From positions 1 to 20,921 of the IMG/VR virus record IMGVR_UViG_3300007765_000728: DNA of 20,921 nt. One strand, 5' to 3'. Shown one piece after another: positions 1 to 6,698 of this stretch (within the stretch, counting starts at the first letter, position 1; the number at the start of each line of letters is the position of its first letter). Source of the DNA: a virus. The notes beneath the pieces were generated by a model. It saw only the letters and a program-made list of their open reading frames with translations, had not been told where the DNA came from and did no database searches. Both the position numbers and the translations under genes were made by a program.

Positions 1-171
1 AGCCTTATTGGCATTGGGGTGAAGATAATTAAGTGTCATCCACTTACTATCTAACATCAAAAAACTGGCACTGTGGCCATGTAGTGAATATGCAGGGTCG
101 TATGCATATGTATTGGAAACGCCTAATACCACTAGTATAAACGCAACCAATGTTGCAATATACTTTTTCAT
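1..171 (-). CDS. Secreted protein, N-terminal part (runs off the window)
   Basis: The gene reads leftward from an ATG at 171 and stays open to base 1, giving 57 codons. The product starts MKKYIATLVAFILVV and has a clear Sec signal peptide: two lysines, a hydrophobic core to about residue 19, and a likely cleavage after NTYA (residue 23). The mature part begins YDPAYSLHGHSASFL and is not recognised. An AAGGA ribosome binding site lies 7 nt before the ATG. The 123-nt gap upstream (172-294) holds only a one-mismatch late promoter (TATAAATT at 244-237 on the minus strand) and no other gene. The product is probably periplasmic or envelope-associated. Confidence 0.6.
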   Translation of the reverse strand, partial: MKKYIATLVAFILVVLGVSNTYAYDPAYSLHGHSASFLMLDSKWMTLNYLHPNANKA

Positions 172-294
172 ATAAGAATCCTTGTCGATATTATTATGAC
201 TTAATTGAGATTCTTAATAATTGATAAAGTCTGTATAATTTATAATAGTATGTTATTATTTAAGTAAAATTTCACAAAGAATAATATACGCATA

Positions 295-1227
295 TTATCC
301 TTTAAATTTTGGACATGGATGTATCGTGCCAAACTCACCCCAAATACCTGGCTCGCCTGTGCCAATGCAAACCCAACCTATAGGTTTGCCCTGTCTTGGC
401 TCAAGGTTCCAAACAATTTCGCCACGTACATGATAACCAGAGTCTGGTTGAATTTTAGAGGATGACATCGTAGTTTGTGCAAATTTAATATCACCGCGCA
501 CTTCTAATTTAGTGCTAGGATCAATAGTGCCAATGCCTACATTGCCGTCAGGTGTGATAGTTAGATGGGATTGTTTTTCGGTAGTCATAGCATCTGTGCC
601 CAGATGCATTTTTTCTTTTCTTGCAGTACCTATGTAGCCTTCACCTTTTTTGCCGTCAATAAAAAGTTCTGCGCCACCTTGTGTAATAACATGTAAAGTA
701 GCGGCGGGCTCTGATGTATTAATACCAATTCTTTGGTCTGTTGCATTTACCATGAACGTACCATAACCAGCAGAAAGATTGCCCATTACACCAAGTTTTT
801 CCAAATTACCTACACTTCTTAAATTACTATATACAATACTTGGTCCCAATTCATTGCGAGATAAGACCTTATCTGCACCCATGTGAATAAAGTTGCCTTT
901 GCCTAAGTGTAAGTCAGTTTCAAATTCGTTTGATGAAAAAACATAATGTAAATTTTGTACAGTAAGTTTATTACTGACCGTCATCGTTCGTACATTAATA
1001 TCTGATGCATCAATGTCTGTTACATAAATGCTGTCTACACTTAAACCGTCGTTATCTAAATGTAAAACTTGCTGTGTTGCTTCATCTCTAATACCAGTAC
1101 TAGAAAAATCGGTAATTGTTCCGCCTTTAATATAATCACCTGATAAATCATCTTCAGAAAATTTTAAATAATTTACTGTAATTAAATCCGGATGTATTAA
1201 TGTTTCTAAAGATGCAATGCTTCCCAT
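295..1227 (-). CDS. Phage tail-fibre-like structural protein
   Basis: The product has 310 residues and the composition of a phage fibre or baseplate-decoration protein. The middle is rich in short beta-strand repeats such as RIGINTSEPAATLHV (about 166-180) and NVGIGTIDPSTKLEVRGDI (about 228-246). The V/I-GIGT-x-P-x-x-KLEV signature is common in phage tail fibres and their chaperone-containing relatives. The C-terminus (GWVCIGTGEPGIWGEFG) looks like a small terminal tip domain. No peptidase-type intramolecular chaperone domain is visible. The start is supported by GAGG 8 nt upstream of the ATG. The gene follows the methyltransferase-like gene by 10 nt, so the two are probably co-transcribed. 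The exact virion location cannot be read from the sequence. Confidence 0.75.
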   Translation of the reverse strand: MGSIASLETLIHPDLITVNYLKFSEDDLSGDYIKGGTITDFSSTGIRDEATQQVLHLDNDGLSVDSIYVTDIDASDINVRTMTVSNKLTVQNLHYVFSSNEFETDLHLGKGNFIHMGADKVLSRNELGPSIVYSNLRSVGNLEKLGVMGNLSAGYGTFMVNATDQRIGINTSEPAATLHVITQGGAELFIDGKKGEGYIGTARKEKMHLGTDAMTTEKQSHLTITPDGNVGIGTIDPSTKLEVRGDIKFAQTTMSSSKIQPDSGYHVRGEIVWNLEPRQGKPIGWVCIGTGEPGIWGEFGTIHPCPKFKG

Positions 1228-1237
1228 AATTTATTCC

Positions 1238-2008
1238 TCATCGAGTTATAGATATAATATATTGATTCTCACTACTATACATTGGCTTGTAAATAAGTTT
1301 TTTATGTACAACAAAATTGTTCCAGCCCAGTGATGCTGTATGATAAGCAAGTTGCTTAAAGAACATTGCTTGGCGATCTACTGGTTCAAATGAATTTAAT
1401 TCATTCGTAGTTTGATTAATAACGTATGCATAATGACGCCATTTCTTTCTATCTTCTTGATTCCATTTTCTATTGTTAATAAAGATAAATTCGGAATCAT
1501 CATTTCTTAGATAAAATGGATCTGCGAATAATTTACTGTTAAATTTGATATTTTTATAATCCATTAGCGTAGTTAACAATATTCCATCATCATTAAGTAA
1601 CGTTAGTGAGTCTTGTAGTTGTGAATGTTGGTCGTCTTCACTAGTAGAAAATGTATAATACTGATCTAGTGCTAATACACAATCATATTTTTCAATATCT
1701 TCATCCATATGGAACTTCATACTAAATGTGTCTAATGGTGCATTATGGTTGGTAATAGTAACATCATATGCTTCACACAATGCGTTAGCATAATCTATGG
1801 CATCAGGATCATCTGAAATATAGCTGACATCGTAACCACTGGTGGCGAAATCGACCAAGGAACAATGCCAATTCAAACTAATAATTTTTTTAGGACTAAC
1901 ATTACTTTCTTCAAATGCTTTAAGAATAGTTTCTGTTTTACGATTAATTATTTTTTGAATCTTGTCTTTATTAATTAACGTTTTCGCTAAATTATAGAAA
2001 TCTTTCAA
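1238..2008 (-). CDS. SAM-dependent methyltransferase-like protein
   Basis: The product has 256 residues and looks like a class I Rossmann methyltransferase. A strand and glycine-poor loop (KIISLNWHCSLVDFATSG, about 40-57) is followed by an acidic strand end (YDVSYISDDPDAIDYA), a second acidic region, then YDCVLALDQYYTFS (about 109-122) at the usual motif IV position and LLNDDGILLTTLMDY (motif V/VI-like). The classic GxGxG loop is degenerate, so SAM binding is likely but not proven and the substrate is unknown. The start is TTG at 2008, preceded by GGAG at a 7-nt spacing; no ATG is available near the N-terminus. A late promoter lies 48 nt upstream. Its position directly before the fibre gene could mean that it modifies a virion protein, but that is speculation. 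Confidence 0.55.
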   Translation of the reverse strand: MKDFYNLAKTLINKDKIQKIINRKTETILKAFEESNVSPKKIISLNWHCSLVDFATSGYDVSYISDDPDAIDYANALCEAYDVTITNHNAPLDTFSMKFHMDEDIEKYDCVLALDQYYTFSTSEDDQHSQLQDSLTLLNDDGILLTTLMDYKNIKFNSKLFADPFYLRNDDSEFIFINNRKWNQEDRKKWRHYAYVINQTTNELNSFEPVDRQAMFFKQLAYHTASLGWNNFVVHKKLIYKPMYSSENQYIISITR

Positions 2009-2056
2009 AAGTGTCTCCGGTAAATCTTAATAATAGTTAAAGTAATTTCTTTATGG

Positions 2057-2064
2057 TATTTATA
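2057..2064 (-). promoter_or_regulatory. T4-type late promoter TATAAATA
   Basis: An exact TATAAATA on the minus strand, 48 nt upstream of the TTG start at 2008. Its position before the methyltransferase and fibre genes fits late structural expression. The leader would be about 42 nt and includes the GGAG ribosome binding site. Confidence 0.6.
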
Positions 2065-2137
2065 CAAAATTCCGCAGAAATACGCTATAAGTTTAGCCGT
2101 TAAAATACTTTTAGGTTATGAAGTCGTGCAGAAACCC

Positions 2138-2156
2138 ATATAACAAATTGTTATAT
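2138..2156. repeat. 19-bp near-perfect inverted repeat
   Basis: ATATAACAA, one central A, then TTGTTATAT. The two 9-base arms are exact reverse complements. It lies 13 nt past the stop of the 66-aa gene in a 160-nt gap (2009-2168). The one-base centre makes it a poor RNA hairpin and a better candidate for a dimeric protein operator. The rest of this gap holds only the late promoter at 2057-2064. Confidence 0.45.
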
Positions 2157-2168
2157 AGTGTAATTAAT

Positions 2169-2369
2169 TTAGGATTGTTCGCCAGTAGAGATGAATTCTA
2201 AACCGGCATATCTACCAACGTATGTTTTATCAACAGGAGTTTTTCTATATAGCTTAATAGGAACGTCTGTTCCATGAATAGCCACCTCAAGTATTTTATC
2301 GCTTTTACGTAAAATATCTGCTGGAACCTTTTGATTGTTGTCAGTACAAGTTAATTCAGTTGTTTTCAT
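2169..2369 (-). CDS. 66-aa protein of unknown function
   Basis: A small soluble protein starting MKTTELTCTDNNQK, probably all-beta (alternating segments such as ILEVAIHGTDVPIKLYRK and TYVGRYAGLEFIST), with no known motif. Its ATG overlaps the stop of the upstream SGNH-like gene (ATGA), so translation is probably coupled. It also has its own late promoter 10 nt upstream inside that gene, which would let it be made alone late in infection. The size, fold type and abundance of charged residues would fit a small virion or regulatory protein. I do not recognise the family. Confidence 0.65.
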   Translation of the reverse strand: MKTTELTCTDNNQKVPADILRKSDKILEVAIHGTDVPIKLYRKTPVDKTYVGRYAGLEFISTGEQS

Positions 2370-3127
2370 TTAAGTAATTTATTTATAAACTCCTGTTCTA
2401 TATAGTTTGCATAATCTTTATGTGCTTCGGGACCAAAATGTTGCCATTTGTCCGATTTATGACCTAAGGCCACTGACTTACGAGTGAAAGCAATGGATGG
2501 ATCATAGGGATCATTAAACAACCATGCGTCATTATTCCAGTTATTTTTAAAGAATTCGTTTACATTAAAAACCTCGTGTAAATGTAAAAACATGTGCTTA
2601 AAGTTTCTTTTAGTTAACCAATCACTAAATTCTTTAAAGTAGTATTGAAACTCTAGAGTTCTAGATTGAAATATTATGTTGCCTGTTTCCTTATGGTCAT
2701 TTAATAGTCTATTTGTATAGTTAGACCACATCATGCTAAGTGTAATCCATTCAGCACTTTTGTCATGCCAGCGTATTTTATCAAAATTGGGAGGAAGCAC
2801 ACTTTCGCGAAAATTATACTGGTATAACGGTTCGCCACATATTTGATGCCATACTCCATCTGCATACCATTCGGTACGTTCAACTGTTGACCACCCTATT
2901 AGAACTATAGTATTTTCAGGGTCTTTATCTCTTAGAAATTCTTTACTAGTGCGAATAATTCTGTTGTTACTACATCCAGCAACGGATTCATTTATATAGT
3001 CTAGATTATGTTTTTTTGCTAGTAATCCAGCAAATGATACTTCAGGCTGAAACATTATAGATTCTTCACTGTTTGGATGTTGGTAAGTTGCCGCAAGATG
3101 GCTGTCGCCGTTAGTGTATAAAAGCAT
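2366..3127 (-). CDS. SGNH/GDSL-hydrolase-like protein
   Basis: The product has 253 residues. It starts with MLLYTNGDSHLAATY, where GDS (residues 7-9) matches block I and the nucleophile serine of SGNH hydrolases. VAGCSNNRI (about 49-57) fits the block II Gly/Asn region, and IVLIGWSTVERTEW the strand before block III. Near the C-terminus HFGPEAHKDYANYI supplies the block V histidine; the canonical DxxH aspartate is not obvious, although a D lies a few residues upstream (SDKWQHFG). SGNH enzymes are esterases or deacetylases, and in phages they often act on surface polysaccharide. There is no signal peptide, so the protein acts in the cytoplasm or in the virion. A more distant SGNH-like gene lies at 10931-11722. 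Confidence 0.65.
   Translation of the reverse strand: MLLYTNGDSHLAATYQHPNSEESIMFQPEVSFAGLLAKKHNLDYINESVAGCSNNRIIRTSKEFLRDKDPENTIVLIGWSTVERTEWYADGVWHQICGEPLYQYNFRESVLPPNFDKIRWHDKSAEWITLSMMWSNYTNRLLNDHKETGNIIFQSRTLEFQYYFKEFSDWLTKRNFKHMFLHLHEVFNVNEFFKNNWNNDAWLFNDPYDPSIAFTRKSVALGHKSDKWQHFGPEAHKDYANYIEQEFINKLLK
2380..2387 (-). promoter_or_regulatory. Late promoter TATAAATA inside a coding region
   Basis: An exact TATAAATA on the minus strand within the last codons of the SGNH-like gene. Ten nt separate it from the ATG of the 66-aa gene at 2369, so the leader would be only a few bases and no Shine-Dalgarno sequence is present. Confidence 0.5.
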
Positions 3128-3145
3128 TATTTACAAGTCAATATG

Positions 3146-3604
3146 TTAATTAACATAATCATCAAATAAACCATGTATTACATCAACAGCATTTTGAAAA
3201 TCGTTAAACACCCAATTTGCCTTCGCTTTAATAAGTGGATGGTTAGCGAGATATTCATCATCTGTGACGACAATAAGAGGTTTTCTTAAGCCAATTGCCC
3301 AACCAATTTCAATAATTGTGCCATATGACGGTCTACGGTTATTTAGTTCTTTTGGCAAAAATGCTAATACTAAGTCACATGTTTCTGTGTCATACCAATT
3401 TTTAGCGGCAATTGCTCCGGGAGCATTAAATCTTGGGTCATTTCCAGGACCATATGTTTCTCCTTGCATTGGCTCACAACGCAACGGAGAAATTCCAATA
3501 ATATTAGGATTTAGTTTTTCACTAACTTCATTTCGCCAGTCGTTCGCTTCGCCGTAAGTGCATTCCGCAATCGGGCCTGCGAGATAGATGTATTTTTTAG
3601 TCAT
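3146..3604 (-). CDS. Nucleoside 2-deoxyribosyltransferase
   Basis: The product has 152 residues, the usual length of this family. The N-terminus YIYLAGPIAE (5-14) is the family's first strand and glycine loop. ETCDLVLAF (74-82) carries the conserved acidic residue D77, and GTIIEIGWAIGLRKPLIVV (95-113) contains the catalytic nucleophile glutamate, probably E99. The enzyme cleaves or exchanges the base of 2'-deoxynucleosides, or hydrolyses deoxynucleoside monophosphates in the related DNPH1/Rcl group. In a phage this would recycle host DNA bases or remove unwanted nucleotides. The start ATG has no Shine-Dalgarno sequence but sits at the expected start point of a sigma-70-like promoter (3611-3639), so the mRNA may be leaderless. 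Confidence 0.8.
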   Translation of the reverse strand: MTKKYIYLAGPIAECTYGEANDWRNEVSEKLNPNIIGISPLRCEPMQGETYGPGNDPRFNAPGAIAAKNWYDTETCDLVLAFLPKELNNRRPSYGTIIEIGWAIGLRKPLIVVTDDEYLANHPLIKAKANWVFNDFQNAVDVIHGLFDDYVN

Positions 3605-3610
3605 AACACA

Positions 3611-3639
3611 ATTTTATACTATGTTACTAAGAAAGTCAA
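3611..3639 (-). promoter_or_regulatory. Sigma-70-like promoter before the deoxyribosyltransferase gene
   Basis: On the minus strand, TTGACT (3639-3634), a 17-nt spacer and TAAAAT (3616-3611). Each hexamer is one mismatch from consensus. Transcription should start about 6-7 nt later, at or next to the ATG at 3604. This suggests early or middle expression by host RNA polymerase. Confidence 0.5.
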
Positions 3640-3649
3640 GTATATTGTT

Positions 3650-4282
3650 CTAGTCTGCTAAACCTGCGGCCTTAAGGAATAACTCGTCGTTAAAACGTGG
3701 GTTGTCTTGTCTAAACAAGGTTACCAAACGATCAGCAAAGTCCATTCTTGCATTAAGGTCTGTAATTTCTTGCAACATACTTGCAAATAGTTCATAATGC
3801 TTGCGTGAAAATGCTTCGTCTAGTTGTTGATCAGAAGTTTCATCAACTTCTTCAACACTTTCTGATGTTGCTAACATAGCACGTTGAACGGCTGGGTGCT
3901 CTGATAAGCCTGGAGCAATACCTTCAATTGCTTCTATTGCGTCTGTTAAGTTGCCACCTTTATAACGTGGATCATTTAAAATACCAAAAGCCATTCTAAT
4001 TTGTTTTTCTGTGAACTCGCCATCTTCTCTTTCATACTTGGATTTATGGAGTGTTCCATGGTCTGTGTCTTCTTCTTCACTGCTTACAAGTTTATATTCA
4101 CTCGCTGGGCGATCATCAAAGTCATCAACACTTACCCATGCTTCTTCTAACTCGTCATCTTCTTCTAATGCTTCGAGTTCTTCTAGAGTAAGTTCTTCTT
4201 CAACCTCGTCCTCTGCAATAACATCTGCAGGCTTTGGTTGGTTAATTAAGTCTAGTGTTGTTAAAATGCTTCTCATATCCAT
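3650..4282 (-). CDS. Acidic protein, possibly prohead core or virion-associated
   Basis: The product has 210 residues in two parts. Residues about 17-75 form a very acidic, probably disordered segment (EDEVEEELTLEELEALEEDD and more). After a linker, the C-terminal region from about 157 (FSRKHYELFASMLQEITDLN, then DFADRLVTLFRQDNPRFNDE) is a compact helical domain. Proteins of this plan, with a C-terminal domain ending in DNPRF..FLKAAG, are familiar from marine T4-like phages, usually as unnamed structural or core proteins. I cannot assign a precise role. A late promoter (CATAAATA) lies 38 nt upstream. Acidic scaffold-like proteins in T4-like heads are normally cleaved by the head protease, which would be a sensible alternative to a regulatory role. 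Confidence 0.65.
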   Translation of the reverse strand: MDMRSILTTLDLINQPKPADVIAEDEVEEELTLEELEALEEDDELEEAWVSVDDFDDRPASEYKLVSSEEEDTDHGTLHKSKYEREDGEFTEKQIRMAFGILNDPRYKGGNLTDAIEAIEGIAPGLSEHPAVQRAMLATSESVEEVDETSDQQLDEAFSRKHYELFASMLQEITDLNARMDFADRLVTLFRQDNPRFNDELFLKAAGLAD

Positions 4283-4320
4283 AGTAATGTTTCCATCGTA
4301 AAGTTAATAAAGTACTATTG

Positions 4321-4328
4321 TATTTATG
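4321..4328 (-). promoter_or_regulatory. Late promoter CATAAATA
   Basis: Minus-strand CATAAATA, 38 nt upstream of the start at 4282. It overlaps the plus-strand near-match at 4327-4334, so this 57-nt gap serves two divergent genes. Confidence 0.55.
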
Positions 4329-4334
4329 TAAATA
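4327..4334 (+). promoter_or_regulatory. Near-consensus late promoter TGTAAATA
   Basis: One mismatch from NATAAATA. Five nt separate it from the ATG at 4340, so the predicted start point coincides with the start codon. No Shine-Dalgarno sequence is present. The same variant occurs at 19281-19288. Confidence 0.4.
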
Positions 4335-4339
4335 TTAAT

Positions 4340-5227
4340 ATGAACGATGATTTAAAAAAAGTCCGTAAAATGGATTTAGATGTACTAGACAAATTTCTAC
4401 TAGAAAAAACAGATTATTCTAATGTAAAACCATTAAATTTAAAGTTTGATGTTATTTTTATGAGTTATTATGAAAAAGATGCTGATAAAAACTTTGAAAC
4501 TTTAAAAAAACTAGTACCAAATGCAAAAAGAGTAAATGGCGTTACGGGCATACTCAATGCTTATAACGCATGTAGGGAATTGTCCGAAACAAAATTTTAT
4601 TATATTGTCGAAGGAGACAATATTATATGTAATGATTTTGACTTTAAACTTCCTATTCAATGGTATAAAAACGTTTTGTACCATAATATTCGTGATCAAA
4701 AAGAAAATTCTATTCCGGTTGACATAGAAACAATTTATCCAAATTTATCAGTTATGTGGGATACAGTAAATCCTATTAACGGAGAAATTTTACCACACAG
4801 TCCAATAGGCTTTACATATAAATCTAATAAACCATATATATATTATCCAAAAGCTACCGCAGCTGATACATTTAAAGCGTCCGGAGTTCCTGTACGACGA
4901 ATCGGAAGTATTGATGCATTTAATTCTTCTCCTTACGATGCATGGAAGGCAGGCTTTAGAATAGGAAATAGACTTACTTATCAAATACTAAATATGAAGA
5001 CACCCAAGCACGATACACTTTACCAAGAAGAAAGATTGCACCATTGGGAAAGCGTAGGTTATGATCGTTATAACGGTAAATATTGCATAGAAGGTGTTAA
5101 GTTAGGAATGTCGTTAGCCTTGAAGGACGATAATTGGTGGCTAAAATATAGAGAGACGTCACAAAATTTTAATAATTTAAAAAATATTTTTAAAAAAGAG
5201 TATGGAACAGAGTATCACAATAACTGA
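4340..5227 (+). CDS. Glycosyltransferase-like protein (GT-A type)
   Basis: The product has 295 residues. After about 35 N-terminal residues, FDVIFMSYYEKDADKNFETL (36-55) begins a GT-A-like nucleotide-sugar fold. KRVNGVTGILNAYNAC (63-78) follows, then FYYIVEGDNII (86-96), where EGDN (91-94) is at the DxD metal and sugar-nucleotide position. WDTVNPINGEILPHS and WKAGFRIG are further conserved-looking blocks. Proteins of this plan occur in many marine T4-like phages and are assumed to modify DNA, virion proteins or surface glycans; the acceptor is unknown. No membrane segment or signal is present, so it acts in the cytoplasm. The mRNA is predicted to be leaderless. The 3' end overlaps the Fe-S carrier gene by 26 nt in another frame. 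Confidence 0.6.
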   Translation: MNDDLKKVRKMDLDVLDKFLLEKTDYSNVKPLNLKFDVIFMSYYEKDADKNFETLKKLVPNAKRVNGVTGILNAYNACRELSETKFYYIVEGDNIICNDFDFKLPIQWYKNVLYHNIRDQKENSIPVDIETIYPNLSVMWDTVNPINGEILPHSPIGFTYKSNKPYIYYPKATAADTFKASGVPVRRIGSIDAFNSSPYDAWKAGFRIGNRLTYQILNMKTPKHDTLYQEERLHHWESVGYDRYNGKYCIEGVKLGMSLALKDDNWWLKYRETSQNFNNLKNIFKKEYGTEYHNN

Positions 5228-5534
5228 ATCAGCACTAGCACAACTACTAGTGATTGCAAACAAAAACGAAGTATCCGACGTTAGATACTTTTTAGATGGC
5301 GGCGGATGTTCCGGGTTGCTTGGTAAATGGGCAATTGGAACAGGTAAAGAGGAAAGCGATATTACTTTTGATCTAGGCGAAAGTAAAGAACTTCTAATAG
5401 ATAGTTTAACAGCATCATATATGAAAGATGCTACTATAGATTATACTGGTGATTTTATGCCTGCTTTTAAAGTAACAATACCAGACACTAATTCATGCGG
5501 TTGTGGCGAATCTTTTCAGATGCCTAATAATTAG
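5202..5534 (+). CDS. A-type iron-sulfur cluster carrier (IscA/ErpA/SufA family)
   Basis: The product has 110 residues with the family's three invariant cysteines at standard spacing: GGGCSG (C36) and CGCG (C99, C101), 63 residues apart as in IscA. The ITITESALAQLL start is also typical. Such proteins accept Fe-S clusters from a scaffold and pass them to apo-enzymes. Phage copies are known in marine viruses, but the recipient is uncertain. In this window the radical SAM protein (14932-15999), with a [4Fe-4S] motif and extra cysteines, is the obvious candidate client; this is inference. The gene overlaps the glycosyltransferase gene by 26 nt, so it is probably translated from the same transcript, and it meets the HAD gene end to end with a 4-nt overlap. 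Confidence 0.9.
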   Translation: MEQSITITESALAQLLVIANKNEVSDVRYFLDGGGCSGLLGKWAIGTGKEESDITFDLGESKELLIDSLTASYMKDATIDYTGDFMPAFKVTIPDTNSCGCGESFQMPNN

Positions 5535-6190
5535 ACTGTAAATCTTTCCGCACTTTTATTAATAATTAAATTATAAATTTCTTCCCAATTTTTTGCTAAG
5601 GGAATGTCACCTTCATAGTCCATATTATGCCCGTGTTCGAATATAACGCTGTTAAGTCCTAAACGTTTTCCTACTTCTGCATTTTTTACTTTATCTTCGA
5701 TCCACCAGCATTGTGTATTTCTGTACGGCGATAGTGCTTCATCTTTGTCGGCACCAGTATCTAGACAAATAACTTTCTCAAATGCTGTTTCACCAAACAG
5801 TTTTGCCAAGTTTCTCTCACGTAGTTTACCTGCGTATGGATCTGTGCTTAGTGATGTAATAGCATGGAAAACATAACCGTGCTGTTCATGTAATTTCTTA
5901 ACATAGTGAACAGAGTCACGCGAGGGCGGCAAAAATCCAATTGACGCACTTTCATTAAAACTTGATGTGAGTCGTTTGCCTTGTTCTGGTGTAATGCTAA
6001 AACGTTTAGCAATACCATATATTTGTTTGTGTTCTTTTATAGGAGTGTGTCCGTGTTTTTCCATCCATACATGAAAAGCAAACTCCCAATCTAGTAAAAC
6101 GCCATCTACGTCTGTTAGTATTATTTTGTCTTTTATCATGTCTTTGTATTGTTCATAAGTTTTTATATTATATGTGGATATTGTAGTCAC
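5531..6190 (-). CDS. HAD-superfamily phosphatase or 5'-nucleotidase-like protein
   Basis: The product has 219 residues with HAD motifs in order. Motif I is IILTDVDGVLLDW (23-35), with nucleophile D27 and acid/base D29. Motif II is the threonine/serine in HAITS (about 114-118). A lysine in GADKDEAL fits motif III, and CWWIEDKVKNA with E-D is motif IV. A helical cap of about 70 residues lies between motifs I and II (C1 cap). The size and DVDGVLLDWE pattern resemble phage deoxynucleotidase-like HAD proteins, which would fit nucleotide metabolism together with the deoxyribosyltransferase at 3146. The start is GTG, sharing bases with the stop of the zinc-ribbon gene (TAGTG), so translation is coupled. 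An internal ATG at residue 18 would still keep motif I. Confidence 0.75.
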   Translation of the reverse strand: MTTISTYNIKTYEQYKDMIKDKIILTDVDGVLLDWEFAFHVWMEKHGHTPIKEHKQIYGIAKRFSITPEQGKRLTSSFNESASIGFLPPSRDSVHYVKKLHEQHGYVFHAITSLSTDPYAGKLRERNLAKLFGETAFEKVICLDTGADKDEALSPYRNTQCWWIEDKVKNAEVGKRLGLNSVIFEHGHNMDYEGDIPLAKNWEEIYNLIINKSAERFTV

Positions 6191-6387
6191 TATTCACTAG
6201 AAGGCTTTGCTGTGGTTTTAAACCAGCCAGTCCCTTTAAGAACAAAGTTAGATTGTGATATTATTTTTTTAAGTGTTTCTTGAGAGCAATGTGGGCAAAA
6301 CTTTAATGGCTCATCATTTATTTTTTGCATGACTTCTACCATCATTTCACATACTTCATTTGTGCATTTATATTCGTATATTGGCAT
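6190..6387 (-). CDS. FmdB-type zinc-ribbon protein
   Basis: A 65-residue protein that starts MPIYEYKC, the hallmark of the FmdB family, with two cysteine pairs: C8 and C13 in KCTNEVC, and C32 and C35 in FCPHC. The tail FVLKGTGWFKT is also typical of the family. These small zinc-binding proteins are called putative regulators, but their biochemical role is not established. The gene lies 2 nt after the 98-aa gene and is coupled to the HAD gene by TAGTG, in an operon driven from the promoter at 7496. Confidence 0.85.
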   Translation of the reverse strand: MPIYEYKCTNEVCEMMVEVMQKINDEPLKFCPHCSQETLKKIISQSNFVLKGTGWFKTTAKPSSE

Positions 6388-6389
6388 AT

Positions 6390-6686
6390 TTAAATATCCA
6401 AATCTTGATCATCCAATATTGATTCAATATGTGGTGATACTGTTTTATAATCAGCGATTTCCATTAAAAGCGCATCATCTTTAACCATATATATATAGGC
6501 TATACTATTTGGATTTCTCTTTCGCATAACTTTTTCAAGCCACACTATTTTATTTGATTCTGCAACCTTTCTTTCTTCGCCTTTTGAAATGATATGCCAA
6601 AGTCTTACTGGCTTCCAAGCAAACCAAATATGCCATTCTTGTAATCTTATACGCTTTTCATCCCTGGTTTCTTTTGTCCAATGCAT
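6390..6686 (-). CDS. 98-aa protein of unknown function
   Basis: A basic, tryptophan-rich N-terminal half (IRLQEWHIWFAWKPVRLWHI, about 13-32) and an acidic C-terminus ending DDQDLDI. No known motif is visible. The N-terminal half is too charged to be a standard membrane segment. The EWHIWFAWKPVRL stretch reads as alternating beta strands, so a small single-domain protein is likely. It follows the nucleotidyltransferase-cupin gene by 12 nt and precedes the zinc-ribbon gene by 2 nt, so it is part of the same operon. I do not recognise the family. Confidence 0.65.
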   Translation of the reverse strand: MHWTKETRDEKRIRLQEWHIWFAWKPVRLWHIISKGEERKVAESNKIVWLEKVMRKRNPNSIAYIYMVKDDALLMEIADYKTVSPHIESILDDQDLDI

Positions 6687-6698
6687 TGTTGAGATTTC

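Noticed and set aside
3128-3135. TGTAAATA on the minus strand directly before the ATG at 3127
   Set aside because: With zero spacing the start point would fall inside the gene and remove the start codon, so it is not a promoter of that gene.
4011-4301. Serine-rich plus-strand frame
   Set aside because: It is the antisense shadow of the acidic Glu- and Asp-rich segment of the minus-strand gene at 3650-4282.
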